33,219 nucleotides of DNA. Source: Cypionkella sp. (GTDB lineage Bacteria > Pseudomonadota > Alphaproteobacteria > Rhodobacterales > Rhodobacteraceae). The notes beneath the pieces are model-generated. The model was not told the DNA's origin. It saw only the letters and a list, made by a program, of their open reading frames with translations, and did no database searches. Below are positions 32,953 through 33,219 of this stretch, one piece after another. Every line of letters starts with the position of its first letter. Position 1 is the stretch's first letter. The DNA is taken from the NCBI GenBank assembly GCA_025458525.1, contig JALOSF010000059.1:1-33219 (forward strand), read 5' to 3'. The position numbers were made by a program, and so were the translations under genes.

Positions 32953-33219
32953 ATGATGCACATGTCCCCCAAACTCTCTCCCGCTTTCGACCAGCTCAAG
33001 TCCGCGGCCGCCGACCGGATCCTTGTCCTCGATGGCGCGATGGGCACGCAAATTCAGGCGCTTGGTTTTGGCGAGGCAGAGTTCACCGCGCATGGTGCGG
33101 GATGCCAGTATCTCCTCGGTCGTGCAGGGCACGCGCGGCATGGGGCGTCCTCCTTTTCGGCCGGTCGGCGCGGGGCGCGCGGCCGCCTGCCCTGGCGACC
33201 GTGCGGCTGTTCGCAATGC
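32953..33219 (+). CDS. metH: Methionine synthase MetH N-terminus, interrupted at the window edge
   Basis: The first ~50 codons match cobalamin-dependent methionine synthase: SPAFDQLKSAAADRILVLDGAMGTQIQALGFGEAEFTAHGAGC, including the LDGAMGT motif of the homocysteine-binding domain. The protein methylates homocysteine using methyltetrahydrofolate. After codon 33103-33105 (the Cys of HGAGC) the reading stops matching; CQYLLGRAGHARHG... does not resemble the expected CxCHH...NNDLL sequence. Either the gene is truncated by a rearrangement or the window end is chimeric. The start at 32953 has ATGs also at 32956 and 32962. Confidence 0.75.
   Translation, partial: MMHMSPKLSPAFDQLKSAAADRILVLDGAMGTQIQALGFGEAEFTAHGAGCQYLLGRAGHARHGASSFSAGRRGARGRLPWRPCGCSQC
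33106..33219 (-). other. Foreign-looking edge segment with an apparent gene start
   Basis: The last 114 bases do not continue metH. On the minus strand AGGAGG precedes an ATG at 33141 reading MPRVPCTTEEILAS, which then runs into the antisense of metH. This looks like the beginning of another gene joined to metH by a rearrangement, a mobile-element end or an assembly error. I do not recognise the protein from this stretch. Confidence 0.35.

Noticed and set aside
32776-33216. 146-codon minus-strand frame across the metH start
   Set aside because: Most of it is metH antisense and intergenic DNA. Only the first ~12 codons after 33141 could be a real gene start, recorded as an edge segment.
1-33219. 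CRISPR array, tRNA or rRNA genes, complete insertion sequence or prophage
   Set aside because: No regularly spaced repeats, no cloverleaf or rRNA-like sequence and no complete transposase or phage gene were recognised.

Overview
The window looks like a chromosomal segment of an alphaproteobacterium of the Rhodobacteraceae/Paracoccaceae type. The reasons are the high GC, the alphaproteobacterial gene families (ugpBAEC, a HemP–imelysin–DUF1513 iron locus, a COQ8-like ABC1 kinase, a YeiH/LysR pair) and an FnrL-like box. Both edges cut genes: a SUKH-type protein at the left, and metH at the right, where the sequence departs abruptly from MetH after about 50 codons. I see no tRNA, rRNA, CRISPR array, complete insertion sequence or prophage.

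Region 1 (about 0.9-7.4 kb) is a PQQ-alcohol-oxidation neighbourhood. It holds a periplasmic PQQ dehydrogenase with the Asp-x-Asp signature of lanthanide enzymes, a class I cytochrome c, an FAH-fold (XylX/AraD1-like) enzyme, an NMT1/SsuA-like binding protein with an ATPase but no permease, a Sel1-repeat secreted protein and a small SH3b protein. A 9-10 bp motif (CCTACGACCA on the minus strand) occurs three times, each 75-115 bp upstream of a minus-strand gene of this region: the dehydrogenase, the cytochrome and the Sel1 protein. This suggests an undescribed local regulon. The cytochrome also has an FnrL-like box.

Region 2 (7.4-13.6 kb): a LysR regulator is divergent from a YeiH/UPF0324 membrane protein. 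Next comes an orphan type I periplasmic binding protein followed by a chemoreceptor with a very large, probably helical periplasmic domain, which looks like a binding-protein/receptor pair.

Region 3 (13.7-18 kb): an ABC1 (UbiB/COQ8) kinase is followed by a photolyase/cryptochrome-like protein whose FAD domain comes first and whose alpha/beta antenna-like domain seems to follow it, an apparent circular permutation. Then come a SAM methyltransferase and a divergent choline-kinase-like phosphotransferase.

Region 4 (18-22.2 kb): the glycerol-3-phosphate ABC importer ugpBAEC on the minus strand. A 320-bp control region rich in inverted repeats separates it from Region 5 (22.5-28.5 kb), an iron/heme locus: hemP, imelysin, bfd, bacterioferritin, a di-heme oxidoreductase, a second imelysin lacking the GxHxxE histidine, and a DUF1513 protein. 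It ends in a strong bidirectional hairpin.

Region 5 is followed by a two-gene RND efflux pump on the minus strand (28.5-32.7 kb), with no outer-membrane channel in the window. It is divergent from the start of metH.
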